Assembly (NCBI RefSeq): GCF_000684975.1
Contig: NZ_BAXZ01000009.1
Location: 1 to 64,000, forward strand
Length of the DNA: 64,000 bases
DNA from: Paraburkholderia acidipaludis NBRC 101816
GTDB lineage: Bacteria; Pseudomonadota; Gammaproteobacteria; Burkholderiales; Burkholderiaceae
Direction of reading: 5' to 3'
The position numbers were made by a program, and so were the translations under genes. Positions 1 to 8,239 of the stretch are shown here, one piece after another. The notes under the pieces were generated by a model. The model was not told where the DNA came from, ran no database searches, and saw only the letters and a list, made by a program, of their open reading frames with translations. Position 1 is the first letter of the stretch, and each line of letters begins with the position of its first letter.

Positions 1-79
1 CGAACGCGTCGTTGGTGGTGGCCCTGGTGCCCGATGCACCCGCGGCCGGATTGGCGTTGACTTGTGGCGTCGATTTCAT
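1..79 (-). CDS. potG: Polyamine ABC transporter ATP-binding protein, N-terminal fragment
   Basis: Only the first 26 codons are inside the window; the ATG is at 79-77 and the frame runs off the left edge. The visible peptide (MKSTPQVNANPAAGASGTRA and on) is the disordered leader typical of PotA/PotG-type ATPases, before the ABC domain begins. The assignment rests mainly on position: it is the next gene after the putrescine-binding protein at 316-1437 on the same strand, where PotG sits in pot operons. It would energise putrescine uptake at the cytoplasmic face of the inner membrane. No Walker motif is visible, so another protein cannot be excluded. Confidence 0.55.
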   Translation of the reverse strand, partial: MKSTPQVNANPAAGASGTRATTNDAF

Positions 80-248
80 GATGTAACCTTGGTTCCTGTC
101 TGATCGCAGGCGCGAACGGTCCCGCACGGGGCGCATGACGCGACTCGCGAAATAAGTACTGCGAACTGAGATCGTTGGGGGTTGCGCGTGCCGTCAGGGG
201 AAAAGGGCGCGGCGCGCGCAACCGGACTTCGGACTACGGCTTATGGCG

Positions 249-272
249 CGGAGGGGTCGAGCGATCCCTCCG
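249..272 (-). other. Intercistronic hairpin between potF and potG
   Basis: CGGAGGG at 249-255 pairs with CCCTCCG at 266-272 across a 10-nt loop, within the 236-bp gap that separates potF from potG. No T-run follows on the minus strand, so this is better read as an mRNA-stabilising or partially attenuating structure that would favour the binding protein over the ATPase. I see nothing else definite in 80-315. Confidence 0.35.
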
Positions 273-315
273 GCACACTGTCTCCTTCACTCTCCTTCAG
301 GGGTTTGCTGCCAGA

Positions 316-1437
316 TCAGTGACCCGTCTTGAGCTGTGCCCACAGACGGTTTTCCAGACGCAGGATATCGGCCGGCATCGGCTTCATCAGCGTCATCTTC
401 TTCAGAACGTCTTCCGGCGGGTACACGGTCGAATCCTGAACCACGGCCGGCGTCACGAACTGGTGAGCCGCCTTGTTGGCGGTCGGGTAGAACACTTCGT
501 TCGTGATCTGCGCGTTGACCTTCGGATCTTCGATGTAGTTGATCCACTTCATCGCGGCTTCGGGGTGCGGCGCATCCTTCGGGACGACCATCACGTCGAA
601 CCACAGCAGACCGCCTTCCTTCGGGTTCGTGAACTTGAGCGTGTACGAGCGGTGCGCTTCCTCGGCGCGGCGGTGTGCGATGCCGACGTCGCCCGACCAT
701 GCTACGGCCACGCAGATGTCGTTGTTCACGAGGTCGTTGATGTAGCCCGACGAGTTGAACTGCGTGATGTACGGGCGGACTTTCTTCAGGACTTCGAACG
801 CAGCCTGGTAGTCGGCCGGGTTCGTGCTGTTCGGGTCCTTGTGCATGTACTGCAGCACGGCGGCGAACACGTCCACGGCCTGGTCGAGGAACGAGACGCC
901 GCAGCCCTTCAGCTTCGAGAGGTATTGCGGATCGAACACGAGCGACCAGCTATCCACCGGGGCGTTGTCGCCCAGCGCCTTCTTGATCGCTTCCTCGTTG
1001 TAGCCAATGCCGTCGGTGCCGAACGCCCAGGGCACGCCGTACTGGTTGCCCGGATCGGCGTCCGCGATCATGTGCATGAGCACCGGATCGAGGTTCGAGA
1101 GGTTCGGGATCTTCGACTTGTCGAGCTTCTGGTACACGCCGGCCTGGATCTGCTTGGCCATGTAGTTCGACGTCGGCACGACGATGTCGTAGCCCGAGCT
1201 GCCGGCCAGCAGCTTGGCCTGCAGCGTGTCGTCGCTGTCGTAGTTGTCGTACTTGACCTTGATGCCCGTCTGCTTCTCGAAATCGGGGATCGTGTCCTTC
1301 GCAATGTAGTCGGACCAGTTATAGACGTTCAGAACGTCGTCCGCCGCCTGGGCCTGCTGGCTCGAAGTGGCAGTAAGACCTGCGCACAGGGCCAGGGCAG
1401 CTGCCGCGACCGCATGACGAAGATGACAAACACTCAT
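316..1437 (-). CDS. potF: Putrescine-binding periplasmic protein, PotF/SpuD type
   Basis: This 373-residue protein is the extracytoplasmic solute-binding component of a polyamine ABC importer. Residues 1-31 form a Sec signal peptide ending in an AQA-A cleavage site. The mature start (DDVLNVYNWSDYI) is the family hallmark, and the GYDIVVPTSNYMAKQIQAG and YGVPWAFGTDGIGYN segments line the polyamine pocket in PotD/PotF relatives. Length matches the family (about 370). It follows the class III aminotransferase by 77 bp on the same strand and precedes the transporter ATPase, so uptake and degradation of putrescine look co-transcribed. Whether it prefers putrescine or spermidine cannot be read from sequence alone. 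Confidence 0.93.
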   Translation of the reverse strand: MSVCHLRHAVAAAALALCAGLTATSSQQAQAADDVLNVYNWSDYIAKDTIPDFEKQTGIKVKYDNYDSDDTLQAKLLAGSSGYDIVVPTSNYMAKQIQAGVYQKLDKSKIPNLSNLDPVLMHMIADADPGNQYGVPWAFGTDGIGYNEEAIKKALGDNAPVDSWSLVFDPQYLSKLKGCGVSFLDQAVDVFAAVLQYMHKDPNSTNPADYQAAFEVLKKVRPYITQFNSSGYINDLVNNDICVAVAWSGDVGIAHRRAEEAHRSYTLKFTNPKEGGLLWFDVMVVPKDAPHPEAAMKWINYIEDPKVNAQITNEVFYPTANKAAHQFVTPAVVQDSTVYPPEDVLKKMTLMKPMPADILRLENRLWAQLKTGH

Positions 1438-1514
1438 GTTGTTTTCCCCTGAAGGTGAAGGTGGACCGGCAGCGTCCTTACCCCGTAACGCGCCGCCGGA
1501 CCGGACAAGTGGTG

Positions 1515-2948
1515 TTACAAGAAACCCAGTTGTTGCGCGGTTGCGTCGATGGCCTTTTTCGCCTTCGACACGATTTCGTCGATCTCGGCACGCGTGATCA
1601 CGAGCGGCGGCGAAAGCAGCATCCGGTCGCCCGTCGCGCGCATGATGAGATTGCCGTTGAAGCAGAAGTCGCGGCAGATCGTGCCCACGTCGCCGCCGTT
1701 CGCGAAGCGCTTGCGCGCCTTCGGATCTTCGGCGAGCTGAATGCCGGCCACGAGGCCCACGCCCGAGATGTCGCCGACGATCGGATGGTTGCCGAAGGTT
1801 TCGCGCAGGCGCTGCTGGAAGTACGGACCGGTGTCCGTCTTCACGCGTTCGATGACTTTCTCGTCGTGCAGGATCTTGAGGTTCGCCACGGCGACGGCAG
1901 CCGCCACCGGATGGCCCGAGTACGTGAGACCGTGGTTGAAGTCGCCGTTCTCGATGATCGCCTTGGCCACGCGGTCATGCAGGCCTACCGCGCCCATCGG
2001 CACGTAGCCGCTCGTGAGGCCCTTGGCCATCGTGATGAGGTCCGGCTCGAAGCCGAAGTGTTGGTGTGCGAACCATTCGCCTGTGCGGCCGAAACCGCCG
2101 ATCACTTCATCGGCGCACAGCAGGACGTCGTACTTGCGGCAAATGCGCTGGATTTCCGGCCAGTAGGTCGAGGGCGGGAAGATCACGCCGCCCGCGCCCT
2201 GGAACGGCTCGCCAATGAAGGCGGCGACGTTTTCCGCGCCCACTTCGAGAATCTTCGCTTCGAGCTGCTGCGCACGCGCGAGGCCGAATTCCTCGGGCGT
2301 CATGTTGCCTTCGGCCTCGCCGAAGAAGTACGGCTGGTCGATGTGGACGATGTTCTCCACCTTCGAGGGCATCTGCTCGTGCATGTAGCCCATGCCGCCC
2401 AGCGTCCCGCCCGCAATGGTCGAACCGTGATAGCCGTTCTTGCGCGAGATGACGACCTTCTTCGAAGCCTTGCCCTGCGTGAGCCAGTACTGGTGCACGA
2501 TGCGCAGCACCGTGTCGTTGCCCTCGGAGCCGCTGTTGCAGTAGAAGAAGTGGTTGAACGGGTCCGGCGCGACTTCGGCCAGCAGCGCCGAAAGTTCGAT
2601 CACGGGCGGGTGCGTGGTCTTGAAGAACGTGTTGTAGTACGGCAGCTCCTGGAGCTGCTTGTAGGCCGCATCCGCAAGCTCCTTGCGGGCGTAGCCCACG
2701 TTCACGCACCAGAGGCCGGCCATGCCGTCGATGATCTGGTTGCCTTCGGAGTCCCAAAGGTACACGCCTTTGGCTTTCACGATCACGCGGCTGCCCGCCT
2801 GGTTGAGCGAGCCCATGTCCGAGAACGGATGAATATGGTGCGCGGCGTCGAGCGCGCGGTATTCGGCCGTCGAGCGTTGGGCCTGAGCGCGCAGCGTCGT
2901 CGGCGCGGGTTGCACCAGGCCGGCGGGGGCGTCGATTCGGTAGCTCAT
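1515..2948 (-). CDS. spuC: Class III aminotransferase, SpuC-type (putrescine/polyamine aminotransferase)
   Basis: A 477-residue PLP-dependent omega-aminotransferase. The SGSEGNDTVLR phosphate-binding loop lies near residues 139-149, the cofactor aspartate is in CADEVIGGFGRTG (D280), and the Schiff-base lysine is K309 in ITMAKGLTSG. The family transfers the amino group of putrescine or other diamines to pyruvate; in Pseudomonas SpuC does this in polyamine utilisation. It lies 18 bp downstream of puuA. No PuuB-type oxidase is present in the cluster, so this enzyme may supply the deamination step on gamma-glutamylputrescine or on putrescine itself, or it could be the GABA aminotransferase (PuuE role). 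The exact substrate is inferred. Confidence 0.88.
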   Translation of the reverse strand: MSYRIDAPAGLVQPAPTTLRAQAQRSTAEYRALDAAHHIHPFSDMGSLNQAGSRVIVKAKGVYLWDSEGNQIIDGMAGLWCVNVGYARKELADAAYKQLQELPYYNTFFKTTHPPVIELSALLAEVAPDPFNHFFYCNSGSEGNDTVLRIVHQYWLTQGKASKKVVISRKNGYHGSTIAGGTLGGMGYMHEQMPSKVENIVHIDQPYFFGEAEGNMTPEEFGLARAQQLEAKILEVGAENVAAFIGEPFQGAGGVIFPPSTYWPEIQRICRKYDVLLCADEVIGGFGRTGEWFAHQHFGFEPDLITMAKGLTSGYVPMGAVGLHDRVAKAIIENGDFNHGLTYSGHPVAAAVAVANLKILHDEKVIERVKTDTGPYFQQRLRETFGNHPIVGDISGVGLVAGIQLAEDPKARKRFANGGDVGTICRDFCFNGNLIMRATGDRMLLSPPLVITRAEIDEIVSKAKKAIDATAQQLGFL

Positions 2949-2966
2949 TGCTTGTCTCCTTGCTGG

Positions 2967-4301
2967 TTACACGTGCAGCAGCAAATGCTTGCGTTCCCAC
3001 GAACTGATCACGCGGAAATACGCTTCGTATTCGGTTTCCTTCAGCGCCAGATACGCACGCACGAACTTCTCGCCGAGGATGTCCTTCAGCGGCTCGCACG
3101 CGCTCATCAGCGAGAGGCCTTCTTCGAGGTTGCGCGGCAACTGGTACGGCAGCTCGTAACCGTCGCTGAGCAGCGGCTCGGTGGGCTTGAGGTGCTGCGT
3201 CATGCCGAGGTAGCCCGCGGCCAGCGTGGCGGCGATCGCGAGATACGGGTTCGTGTCCACGCCCGGGATGCGGTTCTCGACGCGGCGCGCGGCCGGCGAC
3301 GAGTACGGCACGCGGAAGCCCACCGTCCGGTTGTCGTAGCCCCATGCGACGTTGATCGGCGCGGCCATGAAGCGCGAGAGGCGGCGGTACGAGTTGATGT
3401 ACGGCGCGAAGATCGGCATCAGCGCGGGCGTGTACTTCTGCAGGCCGGCGATGTACGCATAGAACATGTCGGTGGCCTTGCCGTCCGCGCCCGTGAAGAG
3501 ATTCTGGCCGCTTTCGGCGGAGACGAGGCTCTGGTGTATGTGCATGGCCGAGCCTGGTTCATTCTCCATCGGCTTCGACATGAACGTGGCGTACATGTGG
3601 TGGCGCAGCGCGGCTTCGCGCACCGTGCGCTTGAACAGGAACACGCGGTCGGCGAGGCCCAGCGGTTCGCCGTGCATGAAGTTGATTTCCATCTGCGCGG
3701 CGCCGACCTCGTGAATCAGCGTATCCACTTCGAGGTCCTGAATGTCGCAGTACTCGTAAATGTCTTCGAAGAGCGGGTCGAATTCGTTGACCGCTTCGAT
3801 CGAGTACGCCTGGCGGCCCGTTTCCGGACGCCCCGTGCGGCCGATGGGCGGCGCGAGGGGAATGTCCGGGTCCTTGTTCATGTCGACGAGGTAGAACTCC
3901 AGTTCCGGCGCAATGATGGGCTTCCAGCCCTTCGCTTCGTAGAGTTCCAGCACGCGGCGCAGCACGCGGCGCGGCGAGATTTCGACCGGCGTGCCGTCGA
4001 AGTGGACGCAGTCGTGAATCACCTGGGCCGTGGGATCGACGGCCCACGGAATGATGCGGATGGTCGAGGGGTCGGGCACGCAGACCATGTCGGGGTCGGT
4101 GACGCCCGTGAGGCTGCCGTCTTCCGGATAATCGCCGGTCACGGTCTGGATCATGACTGCCTGGGGCAGCCGCATGGATTCGCCCGATTCGAACCGGCTG
4201 CGCGGAATGATCTTGCCGCGTGCGATGCCCGCCATGTCGGGGATGATCGCTTCGATTTCGGTGATGTGGTGCTTCTTCAGGAATTCTTCGATTTCATGCA
4301 T
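2967..4301 (-). CDS. puuA: Gamma-glutamylputrescine synthetase (glutamine synthetase family)
   Basis: At 444 residues this belongs to the glutamine-synthetase superfamily. Family landmarks are visible: the acidic metal-binding segment APELEFYLVD, the GSAMHIHQSL histidine motif, and the VENRIPGVDTNPYLAIAA stretch near the C terminus. In the Puu pathway PuuA ligates glutamate to putrescine with ATP, protecting the amine before oxidation or transamination. The gene sits between puuD (30 bp upstream) and the aminotransferase (18 bp downstream), which fixes its assignment better than homology to generic GS-like proteins would. Burkholderiales carry several GS-like paralogues, so related polyamine or ethanolamine glutamylation remains possible. 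Confidence 0.9.
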   Translation of the reverse strand: MHEIEEFLKKHHITEIEAIIPDMAGIARGKIIPRSRFESGESMRLPQAVMIQTVTGDYPEDGSLTGVTDPDMVCVPDPSTIRIIPWAVDPTAQVIHDCVHFDGTPVEISPRRVLRRVLELYEAKGWKPIIAPELEFYLVDMNKDPDIPLAPPIGRTGRPETGRQAYSIEAVNEFDPLFEDIYEYCDIQDLEVDTLIHEVGAAQMEINFMHGEPLGLADRVFLFKRTVREAALRHHMYATFMSKPMENEPGSAMHIHQSLVSAESGQNLFTGADGKATDMFYAYIAGLQKYTPALMPIFAPYINSYRRLSRFMAAPINVAWGYDNRTVGFRVPYSSPAARRVENRIPGVDTNPYLAIAATLAAGYLGMTQHLKPTEPLLSDGYELPYQLPRNLEEGLSLMSACEPLKDILGEKFVRAYLALKETEYEAYFRVISSWERKHLLLHV

Positions 4302-4331
4302 GTTCGTTCTCTCTGTCTGGTGCGGGCCGGC

Positions 4332-5141
4332 TCAGGCGTGGGCGGCGCGAGGCGCCGCGGCGTGCTGCCGGTCGGCCCCGCCCGGTATTCGGGCCAGCAT
4401 GCGTGCACGGCAAGCCTCGCCGAAGGCACGGAAAATAGCGGTGGAAAGGGCGTCTTCAGCATGCTTCCACTCGGGATGCCACTGCACGCCCAATGCAAAG
4501 GCGGGTGTGTTCGCCACGCTCACGGCTTCGATCAGGCCATCGGGCGCATACGCTTCGGCAATGAGCCCCGCACCGAGCGTGTCGATGCCTTGCCCGTGCA
4601 ACGAGTTGACGCGCGCCTCGTGGGCGCCTTGCAGGAAGCGCTGCAGCATGCCGCCTTCAGCAAGCGCGATGGCGTGCGCCGGACCATATTGCTGGTCGAG
4701 CGGATCGGCCTTGTTCTCGCGGTGATCGTTGAGCCCTTCCACGTTATGCACTTGCTGGTGCAGCGTGCCGCCATACACCACGTTCATTTCCTGGAAGCCG
4801 CGGCAGATCGCAAGCACCGGCACACCCGCCTCGATCGCGGCGCGCATCAGCGGCAGCGTGGTTGCGTCGCGGTGCGGATCGTGCAGCGTGCCCGGCTCGC
4901 TCGGCGTGCCGCCGTAGCGGTGCGGCTCGACGTTCGAGTAGCTGCCCGTGAAGAGCAGCCCGTCGACGGCGTCGAGCACGTCGGCCGTGGCCTGGCGCTC
5001 GCCGAGCGCGGGCAGCACCAGCGCGAGTGCGCCGGCGCCGTCCACCGCTGCGGCGATGTACTTCTCGCCCGTCGTGTGCGACGCGTGGGATCCCACCATG
5101 GTTCGGTCGGCGGTGACGCCGATCAGGGGTTTCATTCGCAT
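4332..5141 (-). CDS. puuD: Gamma-glutamyl-GABA hydrolase (class I glutamine amidotransferase-like)
   Basis: A 269-residue peptidase C26 / GATase1 protein. The nucleophile is the Cys in LAICRGFQEMN, and the His-Glu pair lies in GVQWHPEW. PuuD cleaves gamma-glutamyl-GABA to glutamate and GABA, ending the glutamylated branch. I chose the ATG at 5141 because AGGAAG lies 13 nt upstream; a second ATG two codons later (5135) is also possible. The reading frame stays open upstream to 5249 but that extension (proline- and leucine-rich) has no family support. First gene of the minus-strand operon, with a 939-bp promoter-bearing gap to the divergent puuR. Confidence 0.9.
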   Translation of the reverse strand: MRMKPLIGVTADRTMVGSHASHTTGEKYIAAAVDGAGALALVLPALGERQATADVLDAVDGLLFTGSYSNVEPHRYGGTPSEPGTLHDPHRDATTLPLMRAAIEAGVPVLAICRGFQEMNVVYGGTLHQQVHNVEGLNDHRENKADPLDQQYGPAHAIALAEGGMLQRFLQGAHEARVNSLHGQGIDTLGAGLIAEAYAPDGLIEAVSVANTPAFALGVQWHPEWKHAEDALSTAIFRAFGEACRARMLARIPGGADRQHAAAPRAAHA

Positions 5142-6080
5142 AGCTAAAGTTTGACTTCCTTGACCCGGGCAATACGCCAATAACCGGTATAACGGATAGG
5201 GCAGAGATGCCGCGGGCGTGACATGACCTTGCAACCCTGCACGAGGCAAGGCCGCAACCTGGTTTGCAGCGGGAGCGTAGCTAACGCATCGCGCTGCGCG
5301 TACAGATCATGTAGGCGGTTCGTTTCGTAGTGCGATGTGGCCAGACCGGAAGCGCAGCCCGGTTCGGACGCGCACGGCCACCTCGCTCGCGAGCGGCGGC
5401 GCGTGGCCACGCATGCGATCGACGAAAACGAACGGCGCAGGAAGGAGAGGCGCTAGGGCAGCAGCGACGCGACTTCGTCCGTGTGGACGGCGATGAAGGC
5501 GCGTGCGGAGACGGCGTTATGACGCCGTACCGACCGGCGGGACAGTATCGTGAAGATGGACAGAAGCAGGCGAGAAGCAAGCCTGCCGCTACTGCCATCG
5601 GCGATGGCGGCCGAGTCACTGCGAAGACACCTCGCATGACTTCGATCCCATCTGACCAGAGGGCCACGGACTCTCACAATTGCACTCGACTGGGTGACGT
5701 TGAACATGGGCGTTCCGGTCAATAAAGCGTAAACGGTAATACCGAATCGACCGGAACGCGGCCGGTGCCAGATGTCCTCTGCATCGCTAAACGCTTTGCT
5801 GCACTGCGTTCTGGCGGCGGGAACTTTCATGACTTCCGACCTGTGGTTCAGCATATACGAGCCAAAATGGGCGTCAATTATTTTTTACGCTTTTTATGTC
5901 AGCACTTTCCCGAGTTCCCCAACAAAAAGGCTGATGCACGGAACCTGTGCGCGCCATTCTGTATATTTCTAATGGCTTACAGGGGTTTGTACCAACAGAA
6001 AAAAAAGCCAACTGATTAGAATATTCAACACGTCCGCGCCGGGTCTGCGTGCGCGCCCTTTCGTCTACGGTTCCTGAAAC
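5142..6080. other. Long intergenic region between divergent polyamine operons
   Basis: These 939 bp separate puuD (minus) from puuR (plus). I find no convincing gene: the open frames on both strands have poor composition and no recognisable motifs. Two structured elements stand out, a hairpin ACGGCGT-TATG-ACGCCGT at 5511-5528 and a nested dyad at 5710-5759. From about 5860 to 6030 the sequence becomes strikingly AT-rich for this genome, with A and T tracts, as expected for the regulatory region of puuR. The region must hold the promoters of both arms and probably PuuR operators, but I could not identify a convincing -35/-10 pair. Confidence 0.6.
5710..5759. repeat. Nested inverted repeat
   Basis: GCGTTCCGGTC at 5710-5720 is the exact reverse complement of GACCGGAACGC at 5749-5759. 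Inside the 28-bp spacer lies a second dyad, CGGTA-A-TACCG, at 5734-5744. The two dyads are not concentric. This could fold as a cruciform or branched RNA and is a candidate regulatory or vestigial mobile-element site. Confidence 0.6.
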
Positions 6081-6650
6081 GTGTCCGAGTCTGCATCGAT
6101 CTCCACCGAAGTCGCTACGCGGCTGCGCTACGTCCGCAAGCGATATGGTCTGTCCCAGCGCGAGCTTGCCAAGCGCGCGGGCGTTACCAACGGCGCGATC
6201 TCGCTGATCGAGCAAAGCCGGGTCAGCCCCTCGGTCGGGTCGCTGAAGAAACTGCTCGAATGCATACCCATGAGTCTTGCGGAGTTCTTCACGTTCGACC
6301 TGAGCGAAGGCGGCAGCGTGGTCTCGCGGCGCGACGAGATGCCGAATCTCGGCAACGCGTCCATCGAGTTCTATCTGGTGGGCGCGAACGTGAAAGACCG
6401 CAATATGGGGATTTTGCGCGAGGTGTATCAGCCGCTCGCCGATACGGGCCCCGAAATGCTTACGCACGCGGGCCACGAGGGCGGCATCGTCGTGTCAGGA
6501 CAGATCGAGCTGACCGTGGACGGCACGACCTGGCTGCTCGACCCCGGCGACAGCTATTACTTCGAAAGCCGCCTTCCGCACCGTTTCCGCAATCCGAGCG
6601 AAGATCAGGTTTGCGAAGTGGTGTCGGCGAACTCGCCGCCCACTTTCTGA
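6081..6650 (+). CDS. puuR: PuuR-family transcriptional regulator (HTH-cupin)
   Basis: A 189-residue protein with an N-terminal XRE helix-turn-helix (about residues 13-67: RLRYVRKRYGLSQRELAKRA, then ITNG-like recognition helix and SLIEQ) and a C-terminal cupin_2 sensor (about 105-180). This is the architecture of PuuR, which represses putrescine catabolism genes and is relieved by putrescine. The start is a GTG at 6081 with no strong Shine-Dalgarno, suggesting low expression. It stands 97 bp before puuC and divergent from the puuDA-spuC-potFG arm, ideally placed to control both. Confidence 0.9.
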   Translation: MSESASISTEVATRLRYVRKRYGLSQRELAKRAGVTNGAISLIEQSRVSPSVGSLKKLLECIPMSLAEFFTFDLSEGGSVVSRRDEMPNLGNASIEFYLVGANVKDRNMGILREVYQPLADTGPEMLTHAGHEGGIVVSGQIELTVDGTTWLLDPGDSYYFESRLPHRFRNPSEDQVCEVVSANSPPTF

Positions 6651-6746
6651 TCGCGCCCACCCTGGCCGCGAGCCGCCGCGAGTCGCCATGACAACGCGGT
6701 GCGCCCGGCCCGTCGTACCCAACCGCAAAAACATTGAGGCATCCTG

Positions 6747-8237
6747 ATGGAAAAGAAAACTCTCGCTTACTGGCAGGACAAGGCTGCAACGCTCTCGATC
6801 GAAGGCCGCGCATTCATCGACGGCGCGTACCGCGACGCGTACTCGGGACGCACGTTCGACTGCGTGAGCCCGATTGACGGCCGCGTGCTCGTGAGCGTTG
6901 CCGACTGCGGCGCCGCCGACGTGGATGCGGCCGTGGCCGCCGCGCGCCGCGCGTTCGAAGCGCAGGTGTGGGCGGGCCTGAACCCGCGCGCGCGCAAGGC
7001 CATCCTGCTGCGCTGGGCCGCGCTTATGCACGAGCACCTGGACGAGCTCTCGCTGCTGGAGACGCTCGACGCGGGCAAGCCCATCGGCGACACGACCACG
7101 GTAGACGTGCCGGGCGCGGCGTACTGCGTGGAATGGTTTGCCGAGGCGATCGACAAGGTGGGCGGCGAAGTGGTGCCGGCCGACCATCATCTCGTGGGCC
7201 TCGTCACGCGCGAGCCGATCGGCGTGGTGGCGGCCGTGGTGCCGTGGAATTTCCCGATCCTGATGGCTTCGTGGAAATTCGGCCCGGCGCTCGCGGCCGG
7301 CAATAGCGTCGTGCTCAAGCCTTCGGAAAAGTCGCCGCTCACGGCCATTCGCGTCGCCCAGCTCGCGCACGAAGCCGGTATTCCGGCGGGCGTGTTCAAC
7401 GTGCTGCCTGGCGGCGGCGAGCCCGGCAAGCTGCTCGCGCTGCATCGCGACGTGGACTGCATCGCGTTTACGGGTTCGACCGGTGTGGGCAAGCAGATCA
7501 TGCAGTACGCGGGTCAGTCGAACCTCAAGCGCACGTGGCTCGAACTGGGCGGCAAGTCGCCGAACATCGTGCTGGCGGACTGCCCGGACCTCGACCGCGC
7601 CGCCAACGCGGCGGCCGGCGCGATCTTCTACAACATGGGCGAGATGTGTACGGCCGGCTCGCGTCTGCTCGTGCATCGCGACATCAAGGACGCATTCCTC
7701 GCGAAGCTCGTGGAAGCCGCGCGCAACTACGTGCCTGGCAATCCGCTCGACCCGAAGGTCTCGATGGGCGCGATCGTCGACAAGATCCAGCTCGAGCGCG
7801 TGCTTTCCTATATCGAGGCGGGCCGCAAGGAGGCGAAGCTGCTGCTGGGCGGCGAGCGCGTGAACGAGGCAAGCGGCGGCTACTACATCGAGCCGACCGT
7901 GTTCGACACGCATCACGATGCGAAGATCGCGCGCGAAGAGATCTTCGGGCCGGTGCTCTCGGTCATCACGTTCAGCACGATCGACGAAGCGGTTCGCATT
8001 GCCAACGATAGCGACTATGGCCTCGCGGCTGCCGTCTGGACGGCGAACCTTACCAACGCGCACGAGATCTCGCGCCGCCTGCGCGCGGGTACCGTATGGG
8101 TGAACTGCTACGACGAAGGGGGCGACATGAACTTCCCGTTCGGCGGCTTCAAGGAATCGGGCAACGGCCGCGACAAGTCCTTGCACGCGCTCGAGAAGTA
8201 CACCGAACTGAAATCCACGCTCGTGCGGCTGCGCTGA
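6747..8237 (+). CDS. puuC: Gamma-glutamyl-gamma-aminobutyraldehyde dehydrogenase
   Basis: A 496-residue NAD(P)-dependent aldehyde dehydrogenase. The general base is E266 in LELGGKSPN and the catalytic cysteine C301 in GEMCTAGSR; the oxyanion segment VPWNFPILM is at about 166-173. PuuC/KauB enzymes oxidise gamma-glutamyl-gamma-aminobutyraldehyde (and 4-aminobutanal, 4-guanidinobutanal) to the acid, the step after deamination of gamma-glutamylputrescine. Start ATG at 6747 follows the leader after puuR. It is translationally tight with speB downstream (2 bp between stop and start). Confidence 0.92.
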   Translation: MEKKTLAYWQDKAATLSIEGRAFIDGAYRDAYSGRTFDCVSPIDGRVLVSVADCGAADVDAAVAAARRAFEAQVWAGLNPRARKAILLRWAALMHEHLDELSLLETLDAGKPIGDTTTVDVPGAAYCVEWFAEAIDKVGGEVVPADHHLVGLVTREPIGVVAAVVPWNFPILMASWKFGPALAAGNSVVLKPSEKSPLTAIRVAQLAHEAGIPAGVFNVLPGGGEPGKLLALHRDVDCIAFTGSTGVGKQIMQYAGQSNLKRTWLELGGKSPNIVLADCPDLDRAANAAAGAIFYNMGEMCTAGSRLLVHRDIKDAFLAKLVEAARNYVPGNPLDPKVSMGAIVDKIQLERVLSYIEAGRKEAKLLLGGERVNEASGGYYIEPTVFDTHHDAKIAREEIFGPVLSVITFSTIDEAVRIANDSDYGLAAAVWTANLTNAHEISRRLRAGTVWVNCYDEGGDMNFPFGGFKESGNGRDKSLHALEKYTELKSTLVRLR

Positions 8238-8239
8238 AC

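Noticed and set aside
1455..5147. A very long open frame on the plus strand opposite the polyamine genes (about 1230 codons).
   Set aside because: It mirrors third-position GC of the true minus-strand genes; composition is His/Arg/Val-rich with no domain. The same applies to long antisense frames at 6495-8186, 13388-15646 and 28747-31197.
5453..5854. Open frame of 133 codons on minus in the polyamine intergenic gap.
   Set aside because: No Shine-Dalgarno, no domain, and it spans a structured dyad; not enough to call a gene.
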